Source: Chryseobacterium arachidis
GTDB lineage: Bacteria; Bacteroidota; Bacteroidia; Flavobacteriales; Weeksellaceae
Direction of reading: 5' to 3'
Assembly (NCBI RefSeq): GCF_900129245.1
Contig: NZ_FQUT01000001.1
Span: 372,001 to 436,000, forward strand
Length of the DNA: 64,000 bases
This document shows, piece after piece, positions 51,220 through 61,154 of the stretch (position 1 is its first letter; every line of letters begins with the position of its first letter). The position numbers and the translations under genes were made by a program. The notes below the pieces were generated by a model. The model was not told where the DNA came from. It saw only the letters and a program-made list of their open reading frames with translations, and searched no databases.

Positions 51220-52317
51220 ATGAAGCTAAGGGCAGTAATTTCAAAAATTGAAGAAAGAATAAAAATAAGTCAGGCAGAAGATTTTGATAATGTAGGCTTG
51301 TTGTGCGGGTCTTGGGATCGCGATGTCAGTGGAATTTTGGTTTGTCACGATGCACTGGAAAATGTGGTGGATGAAGCCGTTCTTAGAAATTGTAATTTAA
51401 TTGTTTGCTTTCATCCGATTATTTTTTCAGGGTTAAAATCTTTAACCGGAAAAAACTATGTAGAAAGGGCTGTCGTAAAAGCGATTGAGAACAAGATTGC
51501 CATTTATGCCATTCATACCGCTTTTGATAATGATTTCTTTGGGGTAAACAGAGGAATTTGTAACCAGTTGGGATTAAAAAATTTAAAAATCCTTCAGCCT
51601 AAAAAAAATAATTTAAAACAATTAACGGTTTTTGTTCCAAAAGACTATTCTGATAAAGTAAAAGAAGCACTTTTTAACGCAGGAGCAGGAAATATAGGCT
51701 TTTACGATGAATGCAGTTTTAGTATTAATGGAAATGGAACGTTCAGACCGATCGAGGGTTCTAATCCGTTTTCGGGACAGCAGAATATCCGTGAAAATGC
51801 GGATGAAGACATGATATCTGTTATTTTTGAAGACTACAAGCAGGGACAGATTATCAATGCGATGAAAACGGCACATCCGTATGAAGAAGTGGCACATCAG
51901 ATTTACAGTTTAGATAATACCAATCATCACAGCGGATTGGGAATGTACGGAGATTTTGAAGAGCCAATGGAAGAGAAGGATTTCCTGAAATTCGTAAAAG
52001 AGAAATTCAATCTGGAAGTGATTCGTCATTCTGATTTTAACAGTAAAAAAATAAAAAGAGTAGGGGTTTTAGGAGGTTCCGGAGCCAGCGGAATACGGTC
52101 TGCAATCTCCAAAAAATGTGATGCTTACCTTACAGGAGATGTAAAATACCATGATTTTTTTCTGGCAGAATCTAAAATGCTGATCTGTGATATCGGGCAC
52201 TTTGAATCGGAACAATTTGTAACTCAACAATTATTTGAAATTTTGTCACAAAAATTTAGTACATTTGCAATCTCAAAATCTATTGAGAAAACAAACCCGG
52301 TAAATTATTTCATTTAA
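51220..52317 (+). CDS. Nif3-like dinuclear metal centre protein
   Basis: A 365-residue member of the NIF3/YqfO family, toroid-forming metal proteins; in some bacteria they act as GTP cyclohydrolase I type 2-like proteins, but the role is unsettled. Metal ligands are recognisable in CHDALENVVDEA, CFHPIIFSG, AIHTAFDN and, in the C-terminal half, GDVKYHDFF and GHFESE. The middle 130 residues (about 130-240) are the YqfO insert with the AHPYEEVAHQIY motif. Four bases separate it from the coiled-coil gene, which pairs with it in many Bacteroidota. Confidence 0.92.
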   Translation: MKLRAVISKIEERIKISQAEDFDNVGLLCGSWDRDVSGILVCHDALENVVDEAVLRNCNLIVCFHPIIFSGLKSLTGKNYVERAVVKAIENKIAIYAIHTAFDNDFFGVNRGICNQLGLKNLKILQPKKNNLKQLTVFVPKDYSDKVKEALFNAGAGNIGFYDECSFSINGNGTFRPIEGSNPFSGQQNIRENADEDMISVIFEDYKQGQIINAMKTAHPYEEVAHQIYSLDNTNHHSGLGMYGDFEEPMEEKDFLKFVKEKFNLEVIRHSDFNSKKIKRVGVLGGSGASGIRSAISKKCDAYLTGDVKYHDFFLAESKMLICDIGHFESEQFVTQQLFEILSQKFSTFAISKSIEKTNPVNYFI

Positions 52318-52320
52318 AAT

Positions 52321-53097
52321 ATGGCAAAAACCAACGATATTTCAGTTGAAGAGAAGTTAAGAGCTTTATACGATTTGCAGATCATTGATTCTAGATTGGA
52401 CGAAATCCGAAATACAAGAGGAGAATTGCCAATCGAAGTAGAGGATCTTGAGATTGAAATCGAAGGTCTTGAAAAAAGAGCTGAAAAATTTCATGCAGAT
52501 ATCAAAGATCAGGAAGATCAGATTAAAACGAAGCATGAAGTAATCAACCATGCAAAAACTTTAATTGAAAAATACAAATCTCAGCAAGATAGCGTAAGAA
52601 ACAATAAAGAGTTTGAAGCATTAGGTAAAGAAATTGAATATCAGGAACTTGAAATTCAGCTTTCTGAAAAAAGAATTAAAGAGTTCGGTGCTAAAATTGC
52701 TCACAAAAACGAAACTTTAGACGAGTTGAATTCAAAAATCGACGATCTGAAGAATCACCTGAAATTCAAAAAAGAAGAATTGGAAGGTCTTGTTTCTGAA
52801 ACTCAGAAAGAAGAAGAGTATCTGATCGAGCAGTCTAAAGAATTTTCTACTAAAATCGACGAAAGATTATTGGCTTCTTACAACAGAATCAGAACGAATT
52901 CTCCAAACGGTCTTGCAGTAGTAGGATTAGAAAGAGGAGCTCCAAAAGGATCTTTCTTCACAATTCCGCCTCAAAAGCAAATGGAGATTGCCCAGAGAAA
53001 GAAAATCATTATCGATGAGCATTCAGGAAAAATCCTTGTTGACGACGAGTTGGTAATGGAGGAAAACGAAAGAATGAAAACTGTAATTAAATTCTAA
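52321..53097 (+). CDS. Coiled-coil protein of the C4-zinc-ribbon family, lacking the cysteines
   Basis: A 258-residue protein of the DUF164/zf-RING_7 type. Residues about 10-185 are a long antiparallel coiled coil. The C-terminal 75 residues have the family fold (GSFFTIPPQKQMEIAQRKKI, then DEHSGKILV), but the four zinc cysteines of relatives (CxGC...IPPQ...CxxCGRIL) are Ala/Lys/Ser and Asp/Ser here. There is no cysteine in that region. The pairing with the Nif3-like gene is conserved in other bacteria. It may function as a scaffold. The start is clear. Confidence 0.88.
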   Translation: MAKTNDISVEEKLRALYDLQIIDSRLDEIRNTRGELPIEVEDLEIEIEGLEKRAEKFHADIKDQEDQIKTKHEVINHAKTLIEKYKSQQDSVRNNKEFEALGKEIEYQELEIQLSEKRIKEFGAKIAHKNETLDELNSKIDDLKNHLKFKKEELEGLVSETQKEEEYLIEQSKEFSTKIDERLLASYNRIRTNSPNGLAVVGLERGAPKGSFFTIPPQKQMEIAQRKKIIIDEHSGKILVDDELVMEENERMKTVIKF

Positions 53098-53117
53098 TTA
53101 CGATTTTAAAAATATTG

Positions 53118-53150
53118 ATAAGGCAGAAATAAATTCTGCCTTATTTTTTT
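53118..53150. terminator. Bidirectional intrinsic terminator
   Basis: ATAAGGCAGAA/TTCTGCCTTAT, 11 bp perfect, with a five-base loop and a T run. Its right arm overlaps the stop codon of the convergent lipoprotein gene. Confidence 0.8.
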
Positions 53151-53842
53151 GTATCAATAGGAATTGCAGATTTGTAATAAAATTGAAGCTCCTTACAAAG
53201 ATCAATTACTGCAGTTTTTCCTTTAGAGGTATAACCTGTAAAAGAATATTCGCTATCAGTTCCTTTATTGAAAACCTTGTGTCTTCGTGCAGGAATATCA
53301 ATTTCAGAAGTGGAATCATTGCAGTCTAAGCAAATACTGATCTGATTCACTTTTTTATTATTCTTAAAAAATACCAATCCTAAGTGAGGATTAAAACAAG
53401 CGGCAGAAGCTTCTCCGTAACTGGACTTTTTTGTTAAAGCTGACAAAATTTTATCAGCCTGTTTCTGTGTTAAAAACTGCTGTTTTTCTATGATGGGGAT
53501 AAATTTTCCATTTTTATCAATTACATTATCGTACATTTTTTCATCACAATTAAAATCATAGGCAATAATCTTATCATAATTAAGATTATTAAATGGAATT
53601 CCATTGTTCTTATTAGGCTTAATTGTAGGAGCATATTTTACATAATTGATAAGTTCATTTTCCTTAAGTCCTTTTATGATTGGAATATCTGAAATAAGTT
53701 GAATTGAATCTCTTTTATGAATTTCTTCTACTTTATCAATTTTATCAATACGCTTTTCACAGGATGTAAATAAAATTACCGATCCAAAAATGATGAATCG
53801 GTAGATTTTATTTATTTTTATTTTCAAAGAAAAACTATTCAT
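53141..53842 (-). CDS. Hypothetical lipoprotein
   Basis: A 233-residue exported protein. The N terminus is Lys-rich with a hydrophobic core, IYRFIIFGSVILFTSC, ending in a lipobox. The body has several Lys-rich stretches, DKNGKFIPIIEKQQFLTQKQ, and three cysteines (ACFNPH, ICLDCND) that could form a disulfide. I do not recognise the family. The ATG at 53842 overlaps the end of the acyl-CoA synthetase gene by eight bases, so they are translationally coupled; two further in-frame starts lie inside that gene. Confidence 0.65.
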   Translation of the reverse strand: MNSFSLKIKINKIYRFIIFGSVILFTSCEKRIDKIDKVEEIHKRDSIQLISDIPIIKGLKENELINYVKYAPTIKPNKNNGIPFNNLNYDKIIAYDFNCDEKMYDNVIDKNGKFIPIIEKQQFLTQKQADKILSALTKKSSYGEASAACFNPHLGLVFFKNNKKVNQISICLDCNDSTSEIDIPARRHKVFNKGTDSEYSFTGYTSKGKTAVIDLCKELQFYYKSAIPIDTKK

Positions 53843-55613
53843 GATGCTCATACATCTTATCATAAAGATCAATAAATTTCTCTTTAATAGCTTTTCTTTT
53901 CAGTTTTAAAGTAGGTGTTAATAGCCCCGCATCAATGCTCCAGATCTCAGGGGTCAGTTCGAATTTTTTAATCTGCTCCCAGTTTCCTAAATGCTCATTG
54001 ATATCATTGATTTCTTTTTTTATTCTTTCCTTAAGTTCTGTGCTTTGTGCAATTTCCTGAGGAGTAGCGCCGATATTCAGGTTGTTTCTCATGGCCCAGC
54101 TTTTAGCGAATTCAAAATCAGGCTGTATCAGAGCAGTTGGCATTTTTTCGCCATCACCTACCACCATGATCTGTTCGATAAACTTCGATGCTTTTGCTAA
54201 ATTTTCAATGGTCTGAGGTGCAATATATTTTCCTCCGGAAGTTTTAAACATCTCCTTTTTACGGTCGGTAATCTGTAAGAAGCCATCGCTGTCGATATTT
54301 CCGATGTCTCCGGTTTTGAAGAATCCGTCTTCCGTAAAGACTTCTTTCGTCATTTCCTCATTTTTAAAATAGCCCTGAAAAATCGAAGGTCCTTTCACGG
54401 TTATTTCTCCATCTGCCTGAATCTTCACTTCAAGATTATCCAAAGGTAATCCAACAGTTCCTATTTTCATTTTCCCAAAGGTATTTACAGAGATTACGGG
54501 AGAAGTTTCTGTTAATCCATAGCCTTCCAAAATAGGGATTCCTGCGTTTTGAAACATCAGATTCAATCTTGTAGAAAGCGCCGCAGAGCCGGAAACCAAA
54601 GTAATGATCTCTCCACCCAAGCCTTCTCTCCATTTTTTAAATACCAGTTTATCTGCAATAATTTCCTTCAGCCCAGAAGGTTTTGAAACTGTTTTCTTTT
54701 TTTGAATTAAATCTAATGCCCAAAAGAATATTTTCTGTTTCAGACCTCCAGCCGAAGACCCTGTCGCATAAATTTTATCATATACTTTTTCCACCAGCCT
54801 TGGCACAACGCTCATATAATGAGGCTTTACATCTTTTACATTTTCGCCCATTTTTTCAATGCTCTCTGCGAAATAAATCGAAAAACCGTTGTATTGGAAA
54901 AGATAAAACAGCATTCTCTCGAAAATATGACAGATAGGAAGAAAACTAAGGACTCTCGTATCTTTATAATCTAAACTTTTCTTTCTCGGAATTCTAGGAA
55001 TTGAACCCAAAACGTTAGAGACAATATTATGATGCGTCAACATGACCCCTTTCGGTTTTCCTGTGGTTCCCGAGGTGTAAATAATGGTTGCAAGATCTTC
55101 AGAATTTATGGCATTGGACAAATCTTCCACCTCAATCTGGGTAGAATCATCTTCGCCTAAATCAAGAATTTCTTTCCAGTTGGCAGCCCCGCTGATATTA
55201 TCAAAGCTGAAAATTCCCTGTAAAGAATGGATGTTGTGTTTTACCTTCATCACTTTATTAAAAAGGTCCTTATCCGAAACAAAACAGTACTTTATTTCTG
55301 CATTGGAAAAGATAAATTCATAATCTTCCGGCGAAATACTGGGATATACAGGTACGGAAACCACCCCGATTTGTGACAGCCCAAGATCCATAATCGCCCA
55401 TTCTGTCCGCGAATTGGTTGTGATTAAAGCGATTTTATCACCCGGTTTTATCCCCAGTTTCAAAAGTCCTCTTGAAATCTTATTGGCTTCATTGATAAAT
55501 TCCTGTGTAGAGGTTTTCTTCCATTCGCCGTGGTATTTCGTTACAAACATATCCGCCTTGGGATATTTTTCTAAAGCGTAGTGAGGTATATCGAATAATC
55601 TTTTGATTGTCAT
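53835..55613 (-). CDS. Long-chain acyl-CoA synthetase (AMP-forming)
   Basis: The 592-residue ANL-superfamily enzyme activates fatty acids to acyl-CoA via acyl-AMP. The phosphate loop is TIIYTSGTTGKPKGVMLTH (near residue 178), motif A5 is EGYGLTETSPV, the catalytic Asp is in FFKTGDIGNID, and LQITDRKKEMFKTSGGKYI carries the hinge and catalytic Lys region. The length fits the FadD15-type subfamily. An acyl-CoA dehydrogenase gene lies upstream on the other strand, consistent with fatty acid use. Confidence 0.95.
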   Translation of the reverse strand: MTIKRLFDIPHYALEKYPKADMFVTKYHGEWKKTSTQEFINEANKISRGLLKLGIKPGDKIALITTNSRTEWAIMDLGLSQIGVVSVPVYPSISPEDYEFIFSNAEIKYCFVSDKDLFNKVMKVKHNIHSLQGIFSFDNISGAANWKEILDLGEDDSTQIEVEDLSNAINSEDLATIIYTSGTTGKPKGVMLTHHNIVSNVLGSIPRIPRKKSLDYKDTRVLSFLPICHIFERMLFYLFQYNGFSIYFAESIEKMGENVKDVKPHYMSVVPRLVEKVYDKIYATGSSAGGLKQKIFFWALDLIQKKKTVSKPSGLKEIIADKLVFKKWREGLGGEIITLVSGSAALSTRLNLMFQNAGIPILEGYGLTETSPVISVNTFGKMKIGTVGLPLDNLEVKIQADGEITVKGPSIFQGYFKNEEMTKEVFTEDGFFKTGDIGNIDSDGFLQITDRKKEMFKTSGGKYIAPQTIENLAKASKFIEQIMVVGDGEKMPTALIQPDFEFAKSWAMRNNLNIGATPQEIAQSTELKERIKKEINDINEHLGNWEQIKKFELTPEIWSIDAGLLTPTLKLKRKAIKEKFIDLYDKMYEHHE

Positions 55614-55854
55614 GATTCTTTAAGTATAATTTTAATTAATTTAAATATAAGCATTTTTTTTAATTGGAGAAATCATTCGTGTTAATTAGAAATTAATAAA
55701 ATGTATGCCTGAATATATTTAATAATTCAAACTAAATTTATATCTGATGAATATTTAAAAATCGTAGAAATTTGTTGTATTAGTCTAATCTTTGATTCTA
55801 TTTTCAGATTTGTTCAAAAAGTGTAAATTAGCGACCATCTAATTATTAATTTTT

Positions 55855-56994
55855 ATGGACTTTAATTTATCAGAAGAACAGCTGATGATTCAGCAGGCAG
55901 CAAGAGATTTTGCTCAGAACGAACTATTACCGGAGGTTATCGAAAGAGACCGCGACCAGAAGTTTCCTGCAGAACAGGTAAAGAAAATGGGAGAAATGGG
56001 ACTTTTGGGGATGATGGTAGATCCTAAATATGGAGGAGCGGGAATGGACAGCGTTTCTTATGTTTTGGCAATGGAGGAGATCGCAAAAATTGATGCTTCT
56101 GCAGCTGTTGTAATGTCTGTAAATAATTCATTGGTTTGTGCAGGCCTTGAAAAATTTGCTTCTGAAGAGCAAAAAGTGAAATATCTTACACCTTTGGCAA
56201 GCGGACAGGTAATCGGAGCTTTTGCTTTGTCTGAGCCTGAAGCGGGTTCTGATGCAACTTCTCAGAAAACTACTGCAGAAGATAAAGGAGATTACTATTT
56301 GTTGAATGGGATCAAAAACTGGATCACAAATGGTGGAACGGCCACTTATTATATTGTAATTGCACAAACTGATCCTGAGAAAAAGCATAAAGGAATCAAC
56401 GCATTCATCGTTGAAAGAGGTTGGGAAGGTTTCGAGATCGGAACGAAAGAAGATAAATTGGGAATCAGAGGAAGTGATACACATTCTTTGATCTTCAACA
56501 ACGTAAAAGTACCAAAAGAAAACAGAATCGGGGAAGACGGTTTCGGATTTAATTTTGCAATGGCTGTTTTGAACGGTGGGAGAATCGGTATCGCTTCTCA
56601 GGCTTTAGGAATTGCTTCCGGAGCTTACGAACTGGCTTTGAAATATGCTAAAACAAGAAAAGCTTTCAAAACTGAAATCATCAACCACCAGGCGATTGCT
56701 TTTAAATTAGCAGATATGGCGACTCAGATTACAGCAGCAAGAATGCTTTGCTTCAAGGCTGCTTGTGAAAAAGATGCCGGAAAAGATATCTCTGAAAGTG
56801 GAGCAATGGCAAAATTATACGCTTCTCAGGTGGCAATGGATACGACTATTGAAGCAGTACAGATCCACGGTGGATACGGATATGTAAAAGAGTACCACGT
56901 AGAAAGATTAATGAGAGATGCTAAGATCACTCAAATCTACGAAGGAACTTCTGAAATCCAGAAGATCGTAATCTCAAGAAGTATTGCAAAATAA
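55855..56994 (+). CDS. Acyl-CoA dehydrogenase
   Basis: A 379-residue FAD enzyme for the first step of beta-oxidation or branched-chain acyl-CoA breakdown. GAFALSEPEAGSDATSQK and YVKEYHVERLMRDAKI are family signatures; the likely catalytic Glu lies in YEGTSEIQKIVIS. It is divergent from the acyl-CoA synthetase gene and has its own terminator. Chain-length preference cannot be deduced. Confidence 0.95.
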   Translation: MDFNLSEEQLMIQQAARDFAQNELLPEVIERDRDQKFPAEQVKKMGEMGLLGMMVDPKYGGAGMDSVSYVLAMEEIAKIDASAAVVMSVNNSLVCAGLEKFASEEQKVKYLTPLASGQVIGAFALSEPEAGSDATSQKTTAEDKGDYYLLNGIKNWITNGGTATYYIVIAQTDPEKKHKGINAFIVERGWEGFEIGTKEDKLGIRGSDTHSLIFNNVKVPKENRIGEDGFGFNFAMAVLNGGRIGIASQALGIASGAYELALKYAKTRKAFKTEIINHQAIAFKLADMATQITAARMLCFKAACEKDAGKDISESGAMAKLYASQVAMDTTIEAVQIHGGYGYVKEYHVERLMRDAKITQIYEGTSEIQKIVISRSIAK

Positions 56995-57021
56995 TTTAAA
57001 AATACTTTTAATTAAAATAGT

Positions 57022-57049
57022 AAAAGGCTCTCAATTTGGGAGCCTTTTT
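57022..57049 (+). terminator. Intrinsic terminator of the acyl-CoA dehydrogenase gene
   Basis: AAAAGGCTC/GAGCCTTTT, 9 bp, with a T tail. Confidence 0.85.
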
Positions 57050-57270
57050 ACTTTCACACGAACCACAAAATATTAATATATATGTTTTATTTTAACTGCT
57101 TATTGTACCTTTTTGATTAATATTTGGTAAATAAGTTAAATCTCTATTGAAGAATTTATCAGTTTTCTTTTCTATTGGCTAAAATTATGCATAAGAATTA
57201 TCACAAAAACGGAAATCCGATTAAAATATTATTAAAAATAAAAATCCATCACAAGGATGGACTTTCGAAA

Positions 57271-58203
57271 TTAATTTGAATCATTGTTTGTTGTGTTTTT
57301 ACCTCTCTTCTTATAAAAATAATATCCAATTCCGGCGATCAACAATAGCGGCCAAAGAGGAAGAATAAACAGGAAAATAGAAGTGATGACATTCCATCCT
57401 GAAGAAATGGCTGCCAGAGATCGGTCTCCAAAAGTTTTAGGTTCGTTGTCTTTTATATAATCTCCGTCTTTTCCGTACAGTGTGATATCTACTTCGCACA
57501 TGGTGTTTTGTACAAAATCCTGTCCGGAAACTTCCACTCCTTTATTTTCAACCTTCCCGAGATTATAGCTAAGCTCATCCATCAGATAATCAAATTTCTG
57601 GATGGGAACTTTTACTTTTAAATAAGCAATTTTCTTTTCATCATTATTTACCGATATATTTTCGCTTCTTACAACACCATCGTATTTTGAAACTTCTTCT
57701 TTTACGATTTCTTTGGCAGTTTCGGCATCGTCAACTGTAAGCTCCAGAACTCCTGTCTTTACCAATTTATTTTTAGGAACATTCAGCTCATAATTTTCTT
57801 TTTTAGGCTGGTCTTTATAAACGATTTTGGTTTCCTTAATCACTTTAGGAGCCGGAACATTTACCACTATTTTTTCATCTTTTTTGAGAGAATCTTTCTT
57901 TTCCGTTTTTGATTCAAGTTTTACCGATGAGATTTTTTCAGATAAAGAATCTACTATTTTTGAAGTATTTTCAATTTTGTCTTTCACTTCATTTTTTGCA
58001 TTTTCAAAATCTTTGATTTTCACATTGGCAGAATCCAGAGCGGCACTTGCCTGATCGCTCACATTATTTAATTTTTCTGAAGCCACAGAAATGGCGCTAT
58101 CTGCGGAATTTGCAGTACTTTCCAGTTTAGAAACTGCCGATTCTCCCTTTTTACACATGATAAATGTGCTTGATACTGCAACGAGTAATATGAACTTTTT
58201 CAT
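57271..58203 (-). CDS. DUF4349-domain lipoprotein
   Basis: A 310-residue envelope protein. The N terminus has a lipobox-like SSTFIMCKK. A helical, Ser/Lys-rich stretch with coiled-coil character (about 20-110) is followed by the DUF4349 domain (about 135-255; KLVKTGVLELTVDDAETAKEI, YLKVKVPIQKFDYLMDEL, CEVDITLYG). A C-terminal membrane span (SIFLFILPLWPLLLIAGIGYYFY) precedes a basic tail. The function of DUF4349 is unknown. A short hairpin (57245-57260) may end its transcript. Confidence 0.85.
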   Translation of the reverse strand: MKKFILLVAVSSTFIMCKKGESAVSKLESTANSADSAISVASEKLNNVSDQASAALDSANVKIKDFENAKNEVKDKIENTSKIVDSLSEKISSVKLESKTEKKDSLKKDEKIVVNVPAPKVIKETKIVYKDQPKKENYELNVPKNKLVKTGVLELTVDDAETAKEIVKEEVSKYDGVVRSENISVNNDEKKIAYLKVKVPIQKFDYLMDELSYNLGKVENKGVEVSGQDFVQNTMCEVDITLYGKDGDYIKDNEPKTFGDRSLAAISSGWNVITSIFLFILPLWPLLLIAGIGYYFYKKRGKNTTNNDSN

Positions 58204-58434
58204 AACATTAATTTTTCAATGAGGTAAAATTAGGCGGGAAAGTTTTGTAAAGATTGTAAAGGAGTTGTTTTGCTTGTGTAAATTAATAATGATTTGGTTT
58301 TTAGCGTTTTGTAAAATAAAAATTACTGTTTTACAAAAAATAATCTCTCTTAATTTTCATTAAAAGAAGTTTTTTACCGCATGGTTAGAAACTAAATTGG
58401 TCCAAACAATCTAAGTTTTATTAATTAAAGTAAT

Positions 58435-59367
58435 TTATTTCCAGTTTTGGTTAAATCGTAATTCAAAGAACAATTGGTAAATTCTATTTAAGCCATAGGT
58501 TCCTATTAACCCGTAATCTTTTATTTCTTTTACCTTTCCGTTATTATAAGTAATCTTTAAAGTAGATGTTTGATCATCACTCCAGGTCACAGAATAGTTG
58601 TCTTCTAAATTTGGAAAGTCAATATAGTTTAATAGATTTTTAATTTCGTCATAATTATTTTTCTTAAGCAAAGTTTTAAAGTTTCCCTTAATTTCTTTTT
58701 TGTTTTTAATTTTATCAGTATTATAATGTTCAGCTTTAAAAAATGCATTTCTGTCTTTTTCTATTGAAATATAAAATTTCGGACAGGTTCCAAAGCAGGT
58801 TGTTGTCTCATACTCAATTTTTTCAATGTCATAAGAAGCAGGTTTTGAATTGTATTCTATAAAATCTCCAAATTTAAATATCAAATCTTTTTTTGTCAGT
58901 TTAGATTTTTCACTTGTAAACCAATTAGGTTGAGACATATAAAAATAGTGGATGATTGAATCATTGTCAATTTTTGGAAAAGTACAATATTGAAAACTTC
59001 TTCTAGTTAATTTATTTATCTTTAATGAATCTTTTCCATAGTTCATCAGAACAAAAATGCAGAAATCATAATAGTCGCCAATGGCAAGTAGATCAGTATA
59101 ACCATTATGATCAAAATCGGCTTTATAAAATGATTTGTCAATTCCTAAAGAGTCTGCAATTGTCTTACAATATTTGTTTTCTCCTTGCTCTTCTTTAAAA
59201 TTCTCAATTTTCTTTATTTTGAAATTTTTATAGTTTTTCCCCATTTTATGAATCATAGTTTCAACTTCATTTTCCGTTTTTAAGACATCAATTTCGGATG
59301 GGAATTTCTGCGAGAAAATATTTTGACTTGTTAATATAATTATCAAAATAGAAATTATTTTTTTCAT
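58435..59367 (-). CDS. DUF6438-like secreted protein
   Basis: A 310-residue exported protein with a signal peptide (MKKIISILIIILTSQNIFS). The middle includes YKADFDHNGYTDLLAIGDYY, an FG-GAP/VCBS-like calcium loop. The C-terminal part has the DUF6438 signature YETTTCFGTCPKFYISIEK and NYSVTWSDDQTSTLKITYNN, with two cysteines that may pair. There is no operon partner. The role is unknown. Confidence 0.75.
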   Translation of the reverse strand: MKKIISILIIILTSQNIFSQKFPSEIDVLKTENEVETMIHKMGKNYKNFKIKKIENFKEEQGENKYCKTIADSLGIDKSFYKADFDHNGYTDLLAIGDYYDFCIFVLMNYGKDSLKINKLTRRSFQYCTFPKIDNDSIIHYFYMSQPNWFTSEKSKLTKKDLIFKFGDFIEYNSKPASYDIEKIEYETTTCFGTCPKFYISIEKDRNAFFKAEHYNTDKIKNKKEIKGNFKTLLKKNNYDEIKNLLNYIDFPNLEDNYSVTWSDDQTSTLKITYNNGKVKEIKDYGLIGTYGLNRIYQLFFELRFNQNWK

Positions 59368-59415
59368 GTTTATTTTTTTTTGAATTTGTTAGAATGGTTA
59401 TTTTCAGGATATAAA

Positions 59416-59443
59416 AAATCCGTTGAAAAGTATCAACGGATTT
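59416..59443 (-). terminator. Intrinsic terminator of prfC
   Basis: AAATCCGTTGA/TCAACGGATTT, 11 bp perfect, six-base loop, A run on the left giving T on the minus strand. Confidence 0.8.
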
Positions 59444-59462
59444 ATATAAAATTTATTTTTAA

Positions 59463-61058
59463 TTAAGCATTCTGAAACTCGCTGATAAAATGCAGTTTCA
59501 CATTCGGGAACTTTTCCTGCGTCATGTGAATTGTAAAGGAAGAATCAGCAAGGAAAACCAATTGGTTGTATTTATCTCTCGCCAGAAATCTCTGCTTCAA
59601 TCTTGCAAATTCCTTAAATTCATCCGATTTTTCATCGGCTTCAACCCAGCAAGCTTTATGCATGGAAAGTGGTTCATAAGTACATTTTGCACCGTATTCA
59701 TGCTCCAAACGGTATTGGATTACCTCATACTGAAGCGCCCCTACGGTTCCAATGATTTTTCTGCCATTCATTTCAAGCGTAAACAACTGCGCAACACCTT
59801 CATCCATTAACTGATCGATGCCTTTTGCCAATTGTTTTGCTTTCAACGGATCGTTGTTATTAATATATCTGAAATGTTCCGGAGAGAAGCTCGGAATTCC
59901 TTTAAAGCTCAATTTTTCACCACCTGTCAACGTATCGCCAATTCTAAAACTTCCTGTATCGTGAAGACCTACGATATCTCCAGGGAAACTTTCGTCTACC
60001 ACTTCTTTTTTATCAGCAAAAAATGCATTCGGTGAAGAGAATTTCATTTTTTTGCCTTCTCTTACCAATAAGTAATTTTCATTTCTTTTAAACGTTCCCG
60101 AAACAATTTTCACGAAAGCCAAACGATCTCTGTGTTTCGGATCCATATTGGCGTGGATTTTGAAGACAAATCCTGTAAAAGTGCTTTCTTCAGGCTTTAC
60201 CAAACGGGTGTCACTTTCTTTTGGCTGTGGCATTGGAGCGATGTCGATGAAAGCATCCAATAACTCACGAACTCCAAAATTATTCAAAGCTGAACCAAAG
60301 AAAACAGGCTGCAGATCACCTTTCATATAATCTTCACGATTAAATTCTGGGTAAACAGACTGAACTAAATCTAACTCTTCTCTTAAAGTCGTTGCGGCTT
60401 TTTCGCCAATAACTTCATCGATTGAAGTATCATTAATATCATCGAACTTAATAGAATCTCCGACTTTCTGTTTTTTCTCTTCTAAGAATAACTGAATATT
60501 GTTTTCCCATATATTATAAATACCCTGGAAGTCGCTACCCATACCAATTGGCAAAGAAAGTGGACAAACTGTAAGACCTAATTTCTGCTCAACTTCATCC
60601 AACAGATCGAACGCATCTTTACCTTCACGGTCAAGTTTATTGATGAAAACCAACATCGGAATGTTTCTCATTCTACAGACCTGAACCAATTTCTCTGTCT
60701 GTTCCTCAACTCCTTTTGCCACGTCTATTACAACGATTACGGAATCTACGGCAGTTAAAGTTCTATACGTATCTTCTGCGAAATCCTTGTGACCCGGAGT
60801 ATCCAAAATATTGATTTTGTGATCTCTGTACTCAAAAGCTAACACGGAAGTTGCCACGGAGATCCCTCTCTGTCTTTCAATTTCCATGAAATCGGAGGTC
60901 GCTCCTTTTTTTATTTTATTGGATTTTACCGCACCCGCTTCCTGAATCGCACCCCCGAAAAGTAGCAACTTTTCCGTAAGGGTGGTTTTTCCGGCATCCG
61001 GGTGAGAAATAATTCCGAAGGTTTTTCTTTTTTCTATTTCTTTGATTAAGTCTGACAT
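59463..61058 (-). CDS. prfC: Peptide chain release factor 3
   Basis: The 531-residue GTPase removes RF1/RF2 from the ribosome. G1 is GIISHPDAGKTTLTE, G2 region has RQRGISVATS, G3 is NILDTPGHKDF and G4 is VFINKLDREGKDAFD. Domains II and III follow (SGTFKRNENYLLVREGKKMK, GTVGALQYEVIQYRLEHEYG), with complete length. RF2 is also in the window. No upstream partner is seen; a terminator lies after it. Confidence 0.97.
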   Translation of the reverse strand: MSDLIKEIEKRKTFGIISHPDAGKTTLTEKLLLFGGAIQEAGAVKSNKIKKGATSDFMEIERQRGISVATSVLAFEYRDHKINILDTPGHKDFAEDTYRTLTAVDSVIVVIDVAKGVEEQTEKLVQVCRMRNIPMLVFINKLDREGKDAFDLLDEVEQKLGLTVCPLSLPIGMGSDFQGIYNIWENNIQLFLEEKKQKVGDSIKFDDINDTSIDEVIGEKAATTLREELDLVQSVYPEFNREDYMKGDLQPVFFGSALNNFGVRELLDAFIDIAPMPQPKESDTRLVKPEESTFTGFVFKIHANMDPKHRDRLAFVKIVSGTFKRNENYLLVREGKKMKFSSPNAFFADKKEVVDESFPGDIVGLHDTGSFRIGDTLTGGEKLSFKGIPSFSPEHFRYINNNDPLKAKQLAKGIDQLMDEGVAQLFTLEMNGRKIIGTVGALQYEVIQYRLEHEYGAKCTYEPLSMHKACWVEADEKSDEFKEFARLKQRFLARDKYNQLVFLADSSFTIHMTQEKFPNVKLHFISEFQNA

Positions 61059-61154
61059 ATCGTATTTTGAAGTTGCAAAAATCGGGAATTTTATCGGATT
61101 TTGAAAATTGAATTTTGATTGCCAAATGAATGAGATTTAACCACAAAAGTTTTT

